This document shows positions 56,901-63,025 of a stretch of 64,000 bases of DNA, one piece after another. The stretch covers positions 76,083,168 through 76,147,167 of the forward strand of contig OX235270.1 of assembly GCA_944472135.2 (NCBI GenBank). The letters are read 5' to 3'. Source of the DNA: Trichobilharzia regenti. Taxonomy: Eukaryota; Platyhelminthes; Trematoda; Strigeidida; Schistosomatidae. The notes beneath the pieces are model-generated. The model was given only the letters and a program-made list of their open reading frames with translations, made no database searches and was not told the DNA's origin. Made by a program: the position numbers and the translations under genes. Position 1 is the first letter of the stretch; every line of letters begins with the position of its first letter.

Positions 56901-59900
56901 GGTGATTCTCTTGGTAGGTGAATATTATGCTGATGAATTACTTCTCAGATGTTTGTCGACAGAATTTTCAGCCTGAGAATGGTCAGAAAAAATTGCTTGT
57001 GATAAAAAAAATTAGTAGAGAGTAAAAAAAATTGTCAGCTGATTATGTCAAAAACATGTTTTTTGTTTTTCTATGAATCCTTCGGTTGAATATTGCTAGT
57101 GAACAAAGTGTACGCCACTGGGGAGTAACCGGTGTCATGCCTTTCAAGTTTTTGGTGTTGGTGCAGACTGAATTCTATCAGTCAAGTTTGCAAAGTCGTC
57201 ACCAAACTAGTTGGCTTACCATCTCTATGCACTCTGACTGGATGTTAGGTGGATTAGAAGCAGCGGGCAGAAATCCCTTCACCTAGGTAAATTGTGAGTC
57301 CAAAAATCTCTATAGTAACGTTTCTCAATGCAACACTAGATGGCGCAAGTTCAAATCCCATTAGGGACATGAGTTCCCCTGATTCTGCATATACGTCTTG
57401 CTGTGACGAGTGCCATGATGCACGTAAACTAGGTCCAGGGCTTCCTGTCGACTGCTACCAGCTCCCATTGTGTAATGATCTATCTGTATAGGCGGTGGAG
57501 TAATTTCTCTACATTTAGGTGGACTTTCTTCTTGTGAAGACTATTTGCTCGCCTAATTAACGGAAAACATGTATGATTATTATTATTATTACACATCTAA
57601 AGTCCGTTTTTTCGAAATCAGTATTTTCCGTCGGTGATTAAACCCGGAATGAACCAAATAACTTCCTTATTATTATTATTGTTCATACTTTTGTTATCAT
57701 CGGATGATAATAATCTTGTTGTCTGAAATTTACTGCCTTATGTCTGTTGTATTCACTATACAATCTGTAAAAGTTAACGTTCCATTCATACAATGCCATA
57801 GCATACCTGGTTAAGGTAGGTAGATAGCTAGCTGAATAATAGATAATCTCAGTATACAATGAAAGCATACATCACTTTGACTCTGCGTTTTGTTTCAGTA
57901 CTCAGCTCACTATGACTTTTATCAGTTTATGTAAGCTGTAAACCTTTGCACGCATGTGTGGGTGTCCACTGTACCATGGAACTATTTGCTCAAAAACCAG
58001 TATATGTTGTGTGTTGTTTATATCTTTGTATGCATATTCACTACTTCTTTTGTCTTTAAAGTTTGTGTATAGAAAAAAAAAGAAACTTCATATTTCTTCT
58101 CATTAGTTACATAATAAATTAACTGTATGAGAATGTGGATAGAGAAATAGATCGAGGTTAATGCCTACCCTCATCCCCAACTGAAAATCTATATTTGGTT
58201 TGAAACTAATTCAATACAAGCATTTCTAGACAGATTCTGTGTTTTTTCTTTTCTTTTCTTTTAGTTTATGCCCTCCTTTTTTGATTTATGCGGAAAAACA
58301 AACTTATTGTTGGATATTGAAAGTTAATTTAAAATTTGAAGCATCGGTTCACTTATGCATTCTATCCATTTTGATATTCAACAATAAGAATTTTTGTGTA
58401 ATCAATCAATTTTTATTAAACTACCTTAGTTTGATGGCTTTACAACTAACTGATTTATAAATTAGGATAAATTTTTCAATATTAAAAATAAATAATGTAC
58501 ACGACTTATTGGTGCATGATTGAAACATGTGATTTGTTGAAACAGGAGATACCGGTCGATGACAACTTGTATCTAACCCGGGAGACCTGTTGTAGGCCAA
58601 GACTTCCCGTTTAGTCGATAACCAGTACCGCAATAAAGCTTACAAAATTAGCGGGTTATGCTTAGCGTAGCGACCCCTTTTCACGCTAATCGATAATTTT
58701 TGTATCAGTATCCAAAAATAAACATCTGTATCGATTTCCATGTGACATGTCATTTATGTATAGATGCAGTTATTGGGTAATATGCGAATACGAATCACTC
58801 GGACAGTGAACACGAGATAGCCATATCCTTTTGTTAGTTTGCTTGTCAGGTTCTATATGACAGTAATTATATTTATCCTTCACAACTATATTCAAATGAC
58901 TTCTTGACTGAGTCATAATTGAGAATACCAATAAACTGTATCCATAATGTTATCAAGTCAGTTTTTATTTCCATTCTTTGAGATATGAGTAGATTATAAG
59001 GCTTCAAAGTTTTGTCGTTACAGTAACCGTGGCGTAGTTTTTATAGCGTGCGGTTGTTGATCTCACTCCCAGCCTTTCCTTTTACCGCCGGTTAGTAAAA
59101 TAAGCTCCAGTTTCAGAAGTGTGCATCCGTCGGGAATCGAACCTGCATCTCCCATGTGGGACTGTTAAGTATTTTACTACTGAACCACGGACGACTCACA
59201 CCACGACTACATTCTAACAGTATGCCAATAATCTGTTGAACTGTTTCCACTTCTCAGGTAGGGAAAAACAAAAATATCTGACTAGATGAAGGGCAGATTT
59301 CCGAAATTTGAGCCATTAGATCTCAGTGCTATTGATAATGTATGTTCGGACGTCGACAGATTCTCTCCTGGTTAACCATGCAAGCATTTTCACTTGATAT
59401 GTGCACACTGCTGTGAAGGGGTTAACCACCAAGATATCTGGGCTAAAAGTATTTGTTATGAAGGATTGTGGTTAGCTAACTTTGTCAACAGATTTGAATT
59501 GACTGTGTCACATGCTTAAATCCTGGTATACTTCATTGAGGTTTGAGTAGTCAGATAGTAATTCATTCATTGCTGGGGTCATGGAGGTGTCTTTAGGTTT
59601 GCTGAGTCGAGTTTACCTGTTGTTCATATACATGGAACGATACTTAAACTGGATATAATAGTCGGAATGTATTCTAACAACTTGGCAACCTGCAAGTTAT
59701 TAGCAATAGTAGTAGTAGTGTAACAACAGAAGACAAGGGCGAAGCAACAGATCGTTTTATTATGAAAATCAACACGTATTTATACATCTTTCAACTACAT
59801 TATTATAGACAAGCGCAGTCATCTGATTGGTTGTTTAGGTAGACAAACGCAGGCTTCTGATTGGTTGTTTCGGGATTCCTTGACAAATAGAGTTCTCTCT

Positions 59901-62900
59901 GCGAATCATATTCTGCCACGTTAACTTTGCTGTGATTGGTTGTTGACTCAGGCTTGTTCATATTTTCTCACGGCCCATATTAGTGACCTAGACCTTAACG
60001 TAGATTAGTGCCAACCAATCGGCTAGCAGCCTGCTCTCACCACACTCGTCCCCCCGTCAAATACGTGCGACTGAAGTCGGCTTGATCTACTTGGTGCAGG
60101 CGTCATCGTTGGCTTGTCTCGCTGTATCCATTTCTGGAGCTCGCTGACGTTCACGCGCCTCTCATTGTTCGCCATTGCGACTGTGTCTGCGTAACCCCAT
60201 CTCGAAGTGACCATATATGATCCTTCCCACTTTGGAAACTGTTTGCCTGACCCTGTCGAACATTCGTCCATACTTCGGCCCACACCTTCATATGCTGCTT
60301 TCGCCCGACCTCCCAGCAGCGTCTCAAGTAGCAGCTCCATCGCTGACAGATCTTGAACGCCACTCAACTGCGCAGAAGCCTTGAAGTCCTGCCCGAAGAT
60401 CCATATGTCTCCATCAAAAACTGCAGGGTATAGGCTTTTCATTTGTCGGTAGGCAGCGACACCAAATGTAACAACAGAAGACAAGGGCGAAGCAACAGAT
60501 CGTTTATTATGAAAATCAACACGTATTTATACATCTTTCAACTACATTATTATAGACAAGCGCAGTCATCTGATTGGTTGTTTAGGTAGACAAACGCAGG
60601 CTTCTGATTGGTTGTTTCGGGATTCCTTGACAAATAGAGTTCTCTCTGCGAATCATATTCTGCCACGTTAACTTTGCTGTGATTGGTTGTTGACTCAGGC
60701 TTGTTCATATTTTCTCACGGCCCATATTAGTGACCTAGACCTTAACGTAGATTAGTGCCAACCAATCGGCTAGCAGCCTGCTCTCACCACAGTAGTAGTA
60801 GGTACAAAAGTTATTCACTTCATTTCCTTTGTTTATTATTGTTTTTCTTTTGAATAACCTCTTTTGTTTGTGTCGACGTATAAACTAACAAATACACACA
60901 GTCACCTAGATGTTTAGTTTTATTGTATCCCACCTACCTTTCAAAGTAAATATTATCTGATACTGTTTAGCATATCAACCATAATGGTTTATAATGATTT
61001 CATCAGATCTTATTCTTTCATCTACGTACATTCTTTTTATTTGTATTATGAATATATATTTTCACTTTATCTCTTGTAGACGACACAAGTTGCCCATAGT
61101 TTAGTCAAACAGTTGGTTGCTCACCTTAGTTCCCACGAATCAGATTTCACATTAGCCGAGCGTACCAGCTTAGTTCAGGTAAGCATTGATATATGCATTG
61201 GTAAATGCTTTTTTTGATTAAATTTTAAAGTTCATCATAGTAACTAGACCGGTATTCACTGTTAACAGGATTGTTTTGGAACCAATCATGCTCACAGATA
61301 CGTTACACTGATCAGTTTGAGCCAAATGGTTAGTCAAACTCTTGGAGCCTCTACGCAATGAATTGGTGAAACACAGAGTAAAAGACACTTTTGCATTTTT
61401 TGAAAATATAAAAGATTTAAATGTAAATAGTAGATTCATGACACCGTTCGACGTATCTGCCCTCTTCATCAATGTACCACTTATGGAAAACGGGAAAATT
61501 TGTATACAAAAGACTTATTAGACGGAATATGGGTGTCGGCATTCCTATATCCTCCATAAAAGAGCTTCTTTTGAAATGCACAATGAATGTTCACTTTTTA
61601 TTTAATAAGGAAATATACAGACAAATTGATAATGTGACAATGAGGTCACCACTGGTACCTATTCTAGCCAACATTTCCCTTAAAAAACTGGAGAATGGGC
61701 TTTTGAAAGATGGAATTGATGAACTAGAATCCTACTGTAGCTACATGGATGGTACATTTTTGATTATGAAAAATAGGGATGCAGCAAAGAACATCCTTGA
61801 AAAATTTAACGATGTCCATCCTTCAATAAATTTTATCATCGAGAAAGAAAGAATCTCTAATATTTCATTTCTAGACGTCCTTATGACTAGAAAAGAGGAC
61901 GGTACAATAAAACGTGTATATACGAAACCTACATCAACTGGTTAGTATACTCATTTTTTCAGCTTCATACCTTTGAAATACAAACCCAAACCAATAAAGT
62001 GTTTGGTCTACAGAGCCAGAACAATCTGCTCTGATCGATGTCTTAATGAAGAGCTTAATACTATTAAACTGTTGCTGAGTGAGAATGGCTACCCAGAAAA
62101 ATTCGTTGATAAGAATATGTATCAAAAGTCAAGGCAGGCTAAAGTACAAACAGTTATGAAGAAGACCTTGTCCTTACAACTTCAGTTCCTTGGGGATAAC
62201 ATCAGTGAGATATTAACACACCGCCTAAGGAATGCGGTAAAAAGAGCAGAAAAAATGCTGTCCCTTCAAAAGCACTCCTATTTTACATCCGAGTGTTGAA
62301 GATAAACTATGTAATTTCTACTCTTCTCTGTGCATGTATCAGTTTGACTACGCCTGTGGACCCAGTTACATAGGCTGTACAATTAGGCGTGTTTATCGTT
62401 GGACACCCAAGCACCATCCTGCGTGGTTAAGTAAAGGACAAATAAACTTCACTCATAGTTCTATACTATTTCATGTCGTTTATACAGAAAATAAGATTGA
62501 TGTTAACAAGGCTTTCAAAGTTGTCTACTGTCACCAGATAATCTCATAAGTAATCATAAGTGTTAATGAAGTCGGGACCTAAGTCAAGTAGGTGGCCTAC
62601 CCTACCGACTGGATCATACCACACCTCATATGTGTGCATGTATGTTACTCCTTAAGGCGTATCTTTGAAACATGCTCAATTCATTTGTTTAAGTATCCGT
62701 AAATTGCTGACCACAACAGTATTCTGCTTTATTTGTCCAGATTGCATTTTGTCAAGAGTTTTATCTGATAAACAGTAAGTCATGCTGTCTGCATACACTT
62801 AGCCGACTAAAGAAGCTCTCCAAGGGAGTGTCACTTCCCGTGAAATTGAATGAAAACAAAAAGATCATGTGTATGCACTTCCTTTCATATAAATTACTCC

Positions 62901-63025
62901 TTTTCAGACCATTTAAATAAGTTTACTATCTTCGTGTAATTCAGGTTATAGGATTGACTGTAATCAATTTGGCAAAAGGTGCAATTGGACCGGATGTATT
63001 TCACAATTTTAAATCTTTACTTCAA
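29822..63025 (+). CDS. EFR3: EFR3 (rolling blackout) homologue, 3' part off right edge
   Basis: Peripheral membrane scaffold that, with TTC7 and FAM126 in other animals, brings PI4-kinase III alpha to the plasma membrane. Exons: 29822-29907, 29943-30061, 30093-30240, 30284-30405, 30442-30573, 36870-36998, 44775-44853, 61080-61178, 62945-63025. All junctions are GT-AG with matching phases, giving about 330 codons. Landmarks in order: N-terminal Cys cluster CFKCGPCRPKWMKMVDNLY (palmitoylation type), KLDRIARYLHLRLAQDLNRR, FVEFSKIDDDAPNYHKE, RMAGIHGIQGVVRKMVSDQL, MDKIIPPLLFNM, HLDNHQLWDPCDF, and GLTVINLAKGAIGPDVFHNF. These align with human EFR3A/B HEAT-like N-terminal half. Usual proteins are about 800 residues, so more than half lies beyond the window. 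The initiator exon is not certain. Confidence 0.93.
29943..30061 (+). CDS. EFR3: EFR3-like exon B
   Basis: Reads DTNNHNKLIHYCLHQPDKLD then RIARYLHLRLAQDLNRRYD, matching EKLDRIGSYL in vertebrates. Bounded by introns of 35 and 31 nt. Confidence 0.93.
30093..30240 (+). CDS. EFR3: EFR3-like exon C
   Basis: Reads NITISVKAIDKLIQVCHGHR, then SFLKMIQLLLETNRIDLQIM and ASKS. The acceptor TCCAG at 30092 is chosen because only it restores frame. A GTATGT donor follows TCA. Confidence 0.9.
30284..30405 (+). CDS. EFR3: EFR3-like exon D
   Basis: Reads FVEFSKIDDDAPNYHKECNE then ILDHFASMAHSSLSNLKERN. The donor is GTAGGT at 30406; using the GTTGCT four bases later would include an in-frame TAG. Confidence 0.92.
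30442..30573 (+). CDS. EFR3: EFR3-like exon E
   Basis: Reads VRMAGIHGIQGVVRKMVSDQ, then MDKIIPPLLFNMCEK, one of the best conserved EFR3 blocks. Phase 2 donor GTAAGA opens the first large intron. Confidence 0.95.
30574..33539. other. EFR3: EFR3-like intron 5, left part
   Basis: AT-rich intron. A (TA)n run lies at about 31890-31909. No coding or structured element supported. Confidence 0.5.
33540..33760 (+). repeat. tRNA-derived SINE with 18-bp target duplication
   Basis: SINE body 33558-33742 starts GGTGGCACAGTGGTTAGCAC (A box), B box GGTTCGATCCC, ends AAAAATAAAAATAAA. The 18-base target duplication GTAAATACTATTAGTCTC is exact at 33540-33557 and 33743-33760, typical of LINE-driven insertion. 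Confidence 0.93.
33761..34957. other. EFR3: EFR3-like intron 5, middle part
   Basis: No confident feature. Minus-strand reading frame at 34646-34870 is judged fortuitous. Confidence 0.45.
34958..35110 (-). repeat. Smalpha-type SINE with hammerhead motif
   Basis: Minus strand: tRNA-like head with GTCCCAGTGGCTTAATGGC (A box) and GGTTGGAACCC (B-box-like), then a hammerhead-like segment at about 34979-35032 containing CTGGAGAG…GGACGAAACAGCTGTC. The core CTGATGA is changed to CTGGAGA, so self-cleavage is unlikely. Stem III is CAG/CTG. Confidence 0.78.
36667..36776 (-). repeat. Partial tRNA-derived SINE
   Basis: Minus-strand B-box-like GATTCGATTCCC and the TTAGGAATGCGTTCACTGGG stretch, with body GAGGGAAGGTTGAGTG resembling the SINE at 44237-44387. 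Truncated at its head. Confidence 0.55.
36870..36998 (+). CDS. EFR3: EFR3-like exon F
   Basis: Reads SEMDSDSVESQCDPSQEAVY, then VFEDIVRQASYTNIKPVVTS. Matches the family segment before HLDHHKLWDP. Acceptor TTTCTAAAG, donor GTGAGT. Confidence 0.9.
36999..39427. other. EFR3: EFR3-like intron 6, left part
   Basis: No repeat or gene supported. A 100-codon plus-strand frame at 38719-39021 has no recognisable features. Confidence 0.45.
39428..39585 (+). repeat. Smalpha-type SINE with hammerhead core
   Basis: tRNA-like head (CCCAGTGGCTAAATGATCTA, then GAGTTCAAACC as B box) followed by a hammerhead-like segment 39501-39560: CTGATGA at 39510-39516, GAAA at 39534-39537 and TC at 39545-39546 are all intact. 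Stem II carries an apparent GAG duplication. Smalpha SINEs of schistosomes are known to encode hammerheads. Confidence 0.8.
40045..40235 (+). repeat. Smalpha-type SINE with hammerhead motif
   Basis: Head with B box GGGTTCGAGC near 40111, then hammerhead at 40153-40210. Stem I pairs CATCCAG with CTGGATT, stem II-loop CAAATAGGAC is canonical, GAAA is at 40187-40190, and stem III TGC/GCA pairs. The core reads ATGACGA instead of CTGATGA, which removes the essential first C. Confidence 0.88.
40236..41262. other. EFR3: EFR3-like intron 6, no feature supported
   Basis: No gene or repeat identified with confidence. Confidence 0.4.
41263..41286 (+). repeat. Relic of the LTR start of the mini-LTR element
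   Basis: 24 bases starting TGTGGTGAGAGCAGGCTGCT match exactly the start of the LTR of the element at 59719-60791 (read on its minus strand). Nothing further of the LTR is present. Confidence 0.6.
41583..44232 (-). mobile_element. Decayed RTE-type LINE (family B)
   Basis: Collinear with the full-length copy at 52946-56714 but with many indels and stops. Recognisable minus-strand parts: LFNHRCLRSIYHIKR, the RT block KSFIIPVCTKEHKSSCDYHR and GISLNNMAF…QTGFRPEKG (42439-42717), the linker DQNTKCLFIEETATRM (43251-43523) and endonuclease region to about 44160. Clearly old. The 3' 0.5 kb and the 5' end are missing. Confidence 0.85.
44237..44387 (-). repeat. tRNA-derived SINE
   Basis: Minus strand head GTGCGTCGGTGGCGTAGCGG, B box GGTTCGATCCC. 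Its body (GGCATGAGGCCAGCAACCCC) differs from the 28677 copy, so it is a second subfamily sharing the tRNA head. Confidence 0.85.
44775..44853 (+). CDS. EFR3: EFR3-like exon G
   Basis: Reads HLDNHQLWDPCDFPLLIFQY then FLDSLK, matching HLDHHKLWDPNEFAVHCFKI. Strong acceptor (TTTCTCCTTTTTAG) and donor GTAAGA. Confidence 0.95.
44854..48389. other. EFR3: EFR3-like intron 7, left part
   Basis: Mostly unassigned. 46480-46935 has some LTR-like features (TATATAAG at about 46615, AATAAA at about 46875) but no second copy in the window to confirm it. The reading frames at 44997-46237 show no homology. Confidence 0.4.
48390..49175 (-). mobile_element. Decayed RTE-type LINE fragment (family B)
   Basis: Collinear with about 54590-55400 of the full-length copy: GECDADIGHPSAARVVKAIP, KLKSDQDTELGGISPECLRE, and upstream a GGAGCGACAGTTTTCCACG block. 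Heavily mutated. Confidence 0.75.
49176..50037. other. EFR3: EFR3-like intron 7, no feature supported
   Basis: AT-rich, nothing recognised. Confidence 0.45.
50038..50205 (-). repeat. tRNA-derived SINE, B box damaged
   Basis: Same family as 28677-28845 and 33558-33742 (GTGCGTCGGTGGCACGGCGG head, TTTGGGCTACCGATATCACA body). A deletion in the B-box region leaves ACGGTACGATCC. Confidence 0.88.
50206..51531. other. EFR3: EFR3-like intron 7, no feature supported
   Basis: AT-rich; a C-rich stretch at about 51215-51236. No gene or repeat identified. Confidence 0.4.
51532..52432 (+). mobile_element. RTE-type LINE 3' fragment (family B)
   Basis: Starts AKCRMMLQDW-like, then GSEVVEHVDRSTYLGSTISP, NGLISDEISARIQRV, VFDHRCLRSISRVRWYTKVS and the 3' UTR to the GTCGAAAACA end. 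It lacks the LLYGCET segment, deleted between 51782 and 51788, and has several frame changes. Confidence 0.88.
52433..52805. other. EFR3: EFR3-like intron 7, no feature supported
   Basis: Between two LINE copies; nothing recognised. Confidence 0.4.
52806..52945 (-). mobile_element. RTE family A fragment, downstream half of a split copy
   Basis: Minus strand reads GDRVELKQYGLTWMEVESTA then KDRSKWRRAVEALCSTKNPK and an AAT tail. It continues the copy at 56715-56920; the two were separated by the family B insertion. Confidence 0.9.
53135..54769 (-). CDS. RTE family B reverse transcriptase and C-terminal domain
   Basis: 544 codons, uninterrupted. Residues about 42-52 AAGPDGMTPEV; 136-143 GFRPGRGC; 167-179 FLDLKAAFDSVDR; 225-235 GVRQGCPLSPF; catalytic YADD at 270-273; C-terminal LLYGCETWPLR and LRWLGHVLRMPSHRLPRRAM. 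The ATG is probably internal to the original single polyprotein, since WKEHYEEQF just upstream is in the same frame. Likely made only as part of the LINE protein. Confidence 0.92.
   Translation of the reverse strand: MPTATLNLPSIQHLPEWDIDTGPPSLTEVTKAVTNLKLGKAAGPDGMTPEVFKYGGDSLLSGLTEVLGSVWESEEVPSGWCKSLIIPIYKKGDKSSCDNHRGISLTNIVSKVLGSIIMRRLSGAREAQTRESQAGFRPGRGCIDHIFTLRQILEHRHSYRRPTVIIFLDLKAAFDSVDREVLWRCLAVKGIPRKYIALIKALYSYSYSQVRAYGELSSELMTTSGVRQGCPLSPFLFNFIIDVLMDLTLGDFSDSGIDLLPGNNLVDLEYADDIVLLGEDADEMQSLLNTLSRNLRMFGMRFAPAKCKMMLQDWTTSTPSLKIGSEVVEHVDRFTYLGSTISPNGLISDEISARIQGARFAFVSLRRLWRRRDVRLSTKGRVYCSSVRSVLLYGCETWPLRVEDMKRLAVFDHRCLRSISRVKWHNKVSNMEVRRRVLGKQGKSIDEVVKLQRLRWLGHVLRMPSHRLPRRAMLADIGSGWKKASGGQTKTWHQSMKSTTVGLSHVGRCRLPGWGPRDGKNLWLETIGDMAQNRSQWRRCIHSL
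54927..55680 (-). CDS. RTE family B endonuclease C-terminus and linker
   Basis: In the next frame: SDIVVLAGDFNAQVGKLCQS (the conserved GDFNA of the endonuclease), NHLFLVSTNFKHKERHCLTW, IDHIAISYRWRGSVGDCRSF and TDHALVRARV (Asp-His pair), then the Lys/Arg-rich linker up to REQWWATKAKEMEKA. The open frame with its own ATG is 54927-55610. Confidence 0.85.
55649..56533 (-). CDS. RTE family B endonuclease, N-terminal part
   Basis: 294 codons. A Ser/Pro-rich N-terminus of about 130 residues precedes the AP-endonuclease fold: HIGALNVRTLCQIGQQASLA, IDVCCVSETRIQDPS (catalytic Glu region), GLAGVGIALS and RCLFVISAYAPTD. A frameshift near 55670 ends the frame just before GDFNAQVG. Confidence 0.85.
   Translation of the reverse strand: MPDRPWPGLTTTALPAAVSQGGSDKSATETHQTKKNEQKQAACDRPQAVVPWALRSRNQLPRCGQPGSNNRPHNPKCTRNLSITHSSLSSSSSLSSCLPSTDATPRLDSSPLPLHSASTKNDGSQKTTTDSLLKPRHQFHIGALNVRTLCQIGQQASLAKTLASRAIDVCCVSETRIQDPSVVIHLTPPGQQVESAKFTLRVSGDATASSRGLAGVGIALSTRAEKTLLDWIPVDSRMCAVRLNGSVRRRKDCTTRRCLFVISAYAPTDCSSDETKDEFYQKLSSLVERLNAQT
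56715..56920 (-). mobile_element. RTE family A fragment, upstream half of a split copy
   Basis: Minus strand reads ITNKKLWEGTNKTRTNRQPT and KVEMDWTFVEE, then stops at the GACATGGAGGAG target site of the family B insertion. Continues at 52945-52806. Confidence 0.9.
56921..59032. other. EFR3: EFR3-like intron 7, mostly unassigned
   Basis: 57420-57470 (AGGTCCAGGGCTTCCTGTCG) resembles a stretch at about 44530-44570, suggesting an unnamed dispersed repeat. Otherwise no feature supported. Confidence 0.4.
59033..59196 (-). repeat. tRNA-derived SINE, third subfamily
   Basis: Minus strand starts GTCGTCCGTGGTTCAGTAGT (A-box-like) with B box GGTTCGATTCC, then a body unlike the other SINEs here. Confidence 0.75.
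59719..60044 (-). repeat. Mini-LTR element 3' LTR
   Basis: Same signals as the 5' LTR: TATA-type sequence at 59775-59785 and AATAAA in the AATAAAACGATC run. One extra T relative to its partner. Confidence 0.92.
60023..60484 (-). CDS. Mini-LTR element reading frame (gag-like start joined to integrase-like end)
   Basis: 153 codons. The first part, GVAAYRQMKSLYPAVFDGDI to MELLLETLLGGRAKAAYEG, looks like the start of a Gypsy gag. The second part, KQFPKWEGSYMVTSRWGYAD and RRVNVSELQKWI, looks like the C-terminal barrel of a Gypsy integrase. The simplest reading is one large internal deletion of a full-length element that kept frame. The start codon lies inside the LTR and the stop inside the other LTR. 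Confidence 0.7.
   Translation of the reverse strand: MSSVVTFGVAAYRQMKSLYPAVFDGDIWIFGQDFKASAQLSGVQDLSAMELLLETLLGGRAKAAYEGVGRSMDECSTGSGKQFPKWEGSYMVTSRWGYADTVAMANNERRVNVSELQKWIQRDKPTMTPAPSRSSRLQSHVFDGGTSVVRAGC
60045..60058 (-). promoter_or_regulatory. Mini-LTR polypurine tract
   Basis: Minus-strand GACGGGGGGACGAG immediately before the 3' LTR. Confidence 0.75.
60467..60791 (-). repeat. Mini-LTR element 5' LTR with promoter signals
   Basis: On the minus strand it carries three CCAAT-type motifs (AACCAATCA, about 60560-60685), a TATA box GTATAAATACG at 60522-60532 and AATAAA at about 60502-60507, in the order expected for U3, start and polyadenylation. Confidence 0.85.
61080..61178 (+). CDS. EFR3: EFR3-like exon H
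   Basis: 33 codons TTQVAHSLVKQLVAHLSSHE then SDFTLAERTSLVQ, corresponding to the SHHVIQEILGHLD segment. In phase with exons G and I across a 16.2-kb intron. Confidence 0.88.
61472..61945 (+). CDS. Penelope-like reverse transcriptase fragment
   Basis: 157 codons: IDNVTMRSPLVPILANISLK (motif B region, usually MGSPLGP), then YCSYMDGTFLIMKN where the catalytic YVDD-type box reads YMDG, and HPSINFIIEKERISNISFLD. The lost second Asp indicates a dead enzyme. Confidence 0.85.
   Translation: MYHLWKTGKFVYKRLIRRNMGVGIPISSIKELLLKCTMNVHFLFNKEIYRQIDNVTMRSPLVPILANISLKKLENGLLKDGIDELESYCSYMDGTFLIMKNRDAAKNILEKFNDVHPSINFIIEKERISNISFLDVLMTRKEDGTIKRVYTKPTSTG
61973..62299 (+). CDS. Penelope-like RT-endonuclease linker
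   Basis: 108 codons: VYRARTICSDRCLNEELNTI, LLSENGYPEKFVDKNMYQKS and LSLQLQFLGDNISEILTHRL, the conserved linker of the family, one frame away from the RT part. Confidence 0.8.
   Translation: MKYKPKPIKCLVYRARTICSDRCLNEELNTIKLLLSENGYPEKFVDKNMYQKSRQAKVQTVMKKTLSLQLQFLGDNISEILTHRLRNAVKRAEKMLSLQKHSYFTSEC
62334..62549 (+). CDS. Penelope-like GIY-YIG endonuclease fragment
   Basis: 71 codons: MYQFDYACGPSYIGCTIRRV, HHPAWLSKGQINFTHSSILF, ENKIDVNKAFKVVY, then a premature stop. Closely related to 20379-20600. Confidence 0.8.
   Translation: MYQFDYACGPSYIGCTIRRVYRWTPKHHPAWLSKGQINFTHSSILFHVVYTENKIDVNKAFKVVYCHQIIS
62945..63025 (+). CDS. EFR3: EFR3-like exon I
   Basis: 27 codons VIGLTVINLAKGAIGPDVFH then NFKSLLQ, matching AVAIAAKGSIGPTVLEVFN of vertebrate EFR3. 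GTGAGT donor; the gene continues beyond the window. Confidence 0.93.

Larger units (their letters stand above)
59719..60791 (-). mobile_element. Miniature Gypsy-type LTR element, 1,073 bp
   Basis: Two LTRs (59719-60044, 326 bp; 60467-60791, 325 bp) that differ, as far as I can see, by one T. On the minus strand they begin TGTGGTGAGAGC and end TTCTGTTGTTACA (TG...CA). Internal region 422 bp with a primer binding site-like TTTGGTGTCGCTGCC after the 5' LTR, one reading frame, and a purine tract before the 3' LTR. It sits in a GTAGTAGTAG microsatellite; GTAG flanks both sides. The near-identical LTRs point to very recent insertion. Confidence 0.93.
61290..62555 (+). mobile_element. Penelope-like element, RT through endonuclease, 5'-truncated
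   Basis: Lies in sense orientation in EFR3-like intron 8. Reads LAQWLVKLLEPLRNELVKHR-like, FMTPFDVSALFINVP, then three frames covering RT palm, linker and the GIY-YIG-type endonuclease. The endonuclease resembles the 20295-20729 copy, so the two belong to one family. Confidence 0.88.

Noticed and set aside
57342..57500. Dispersed repeat shared with about 44520-44570
   Set aside because: Similarity is visible over only about 40 bases; borders could not be set, so not listed as a separate element.
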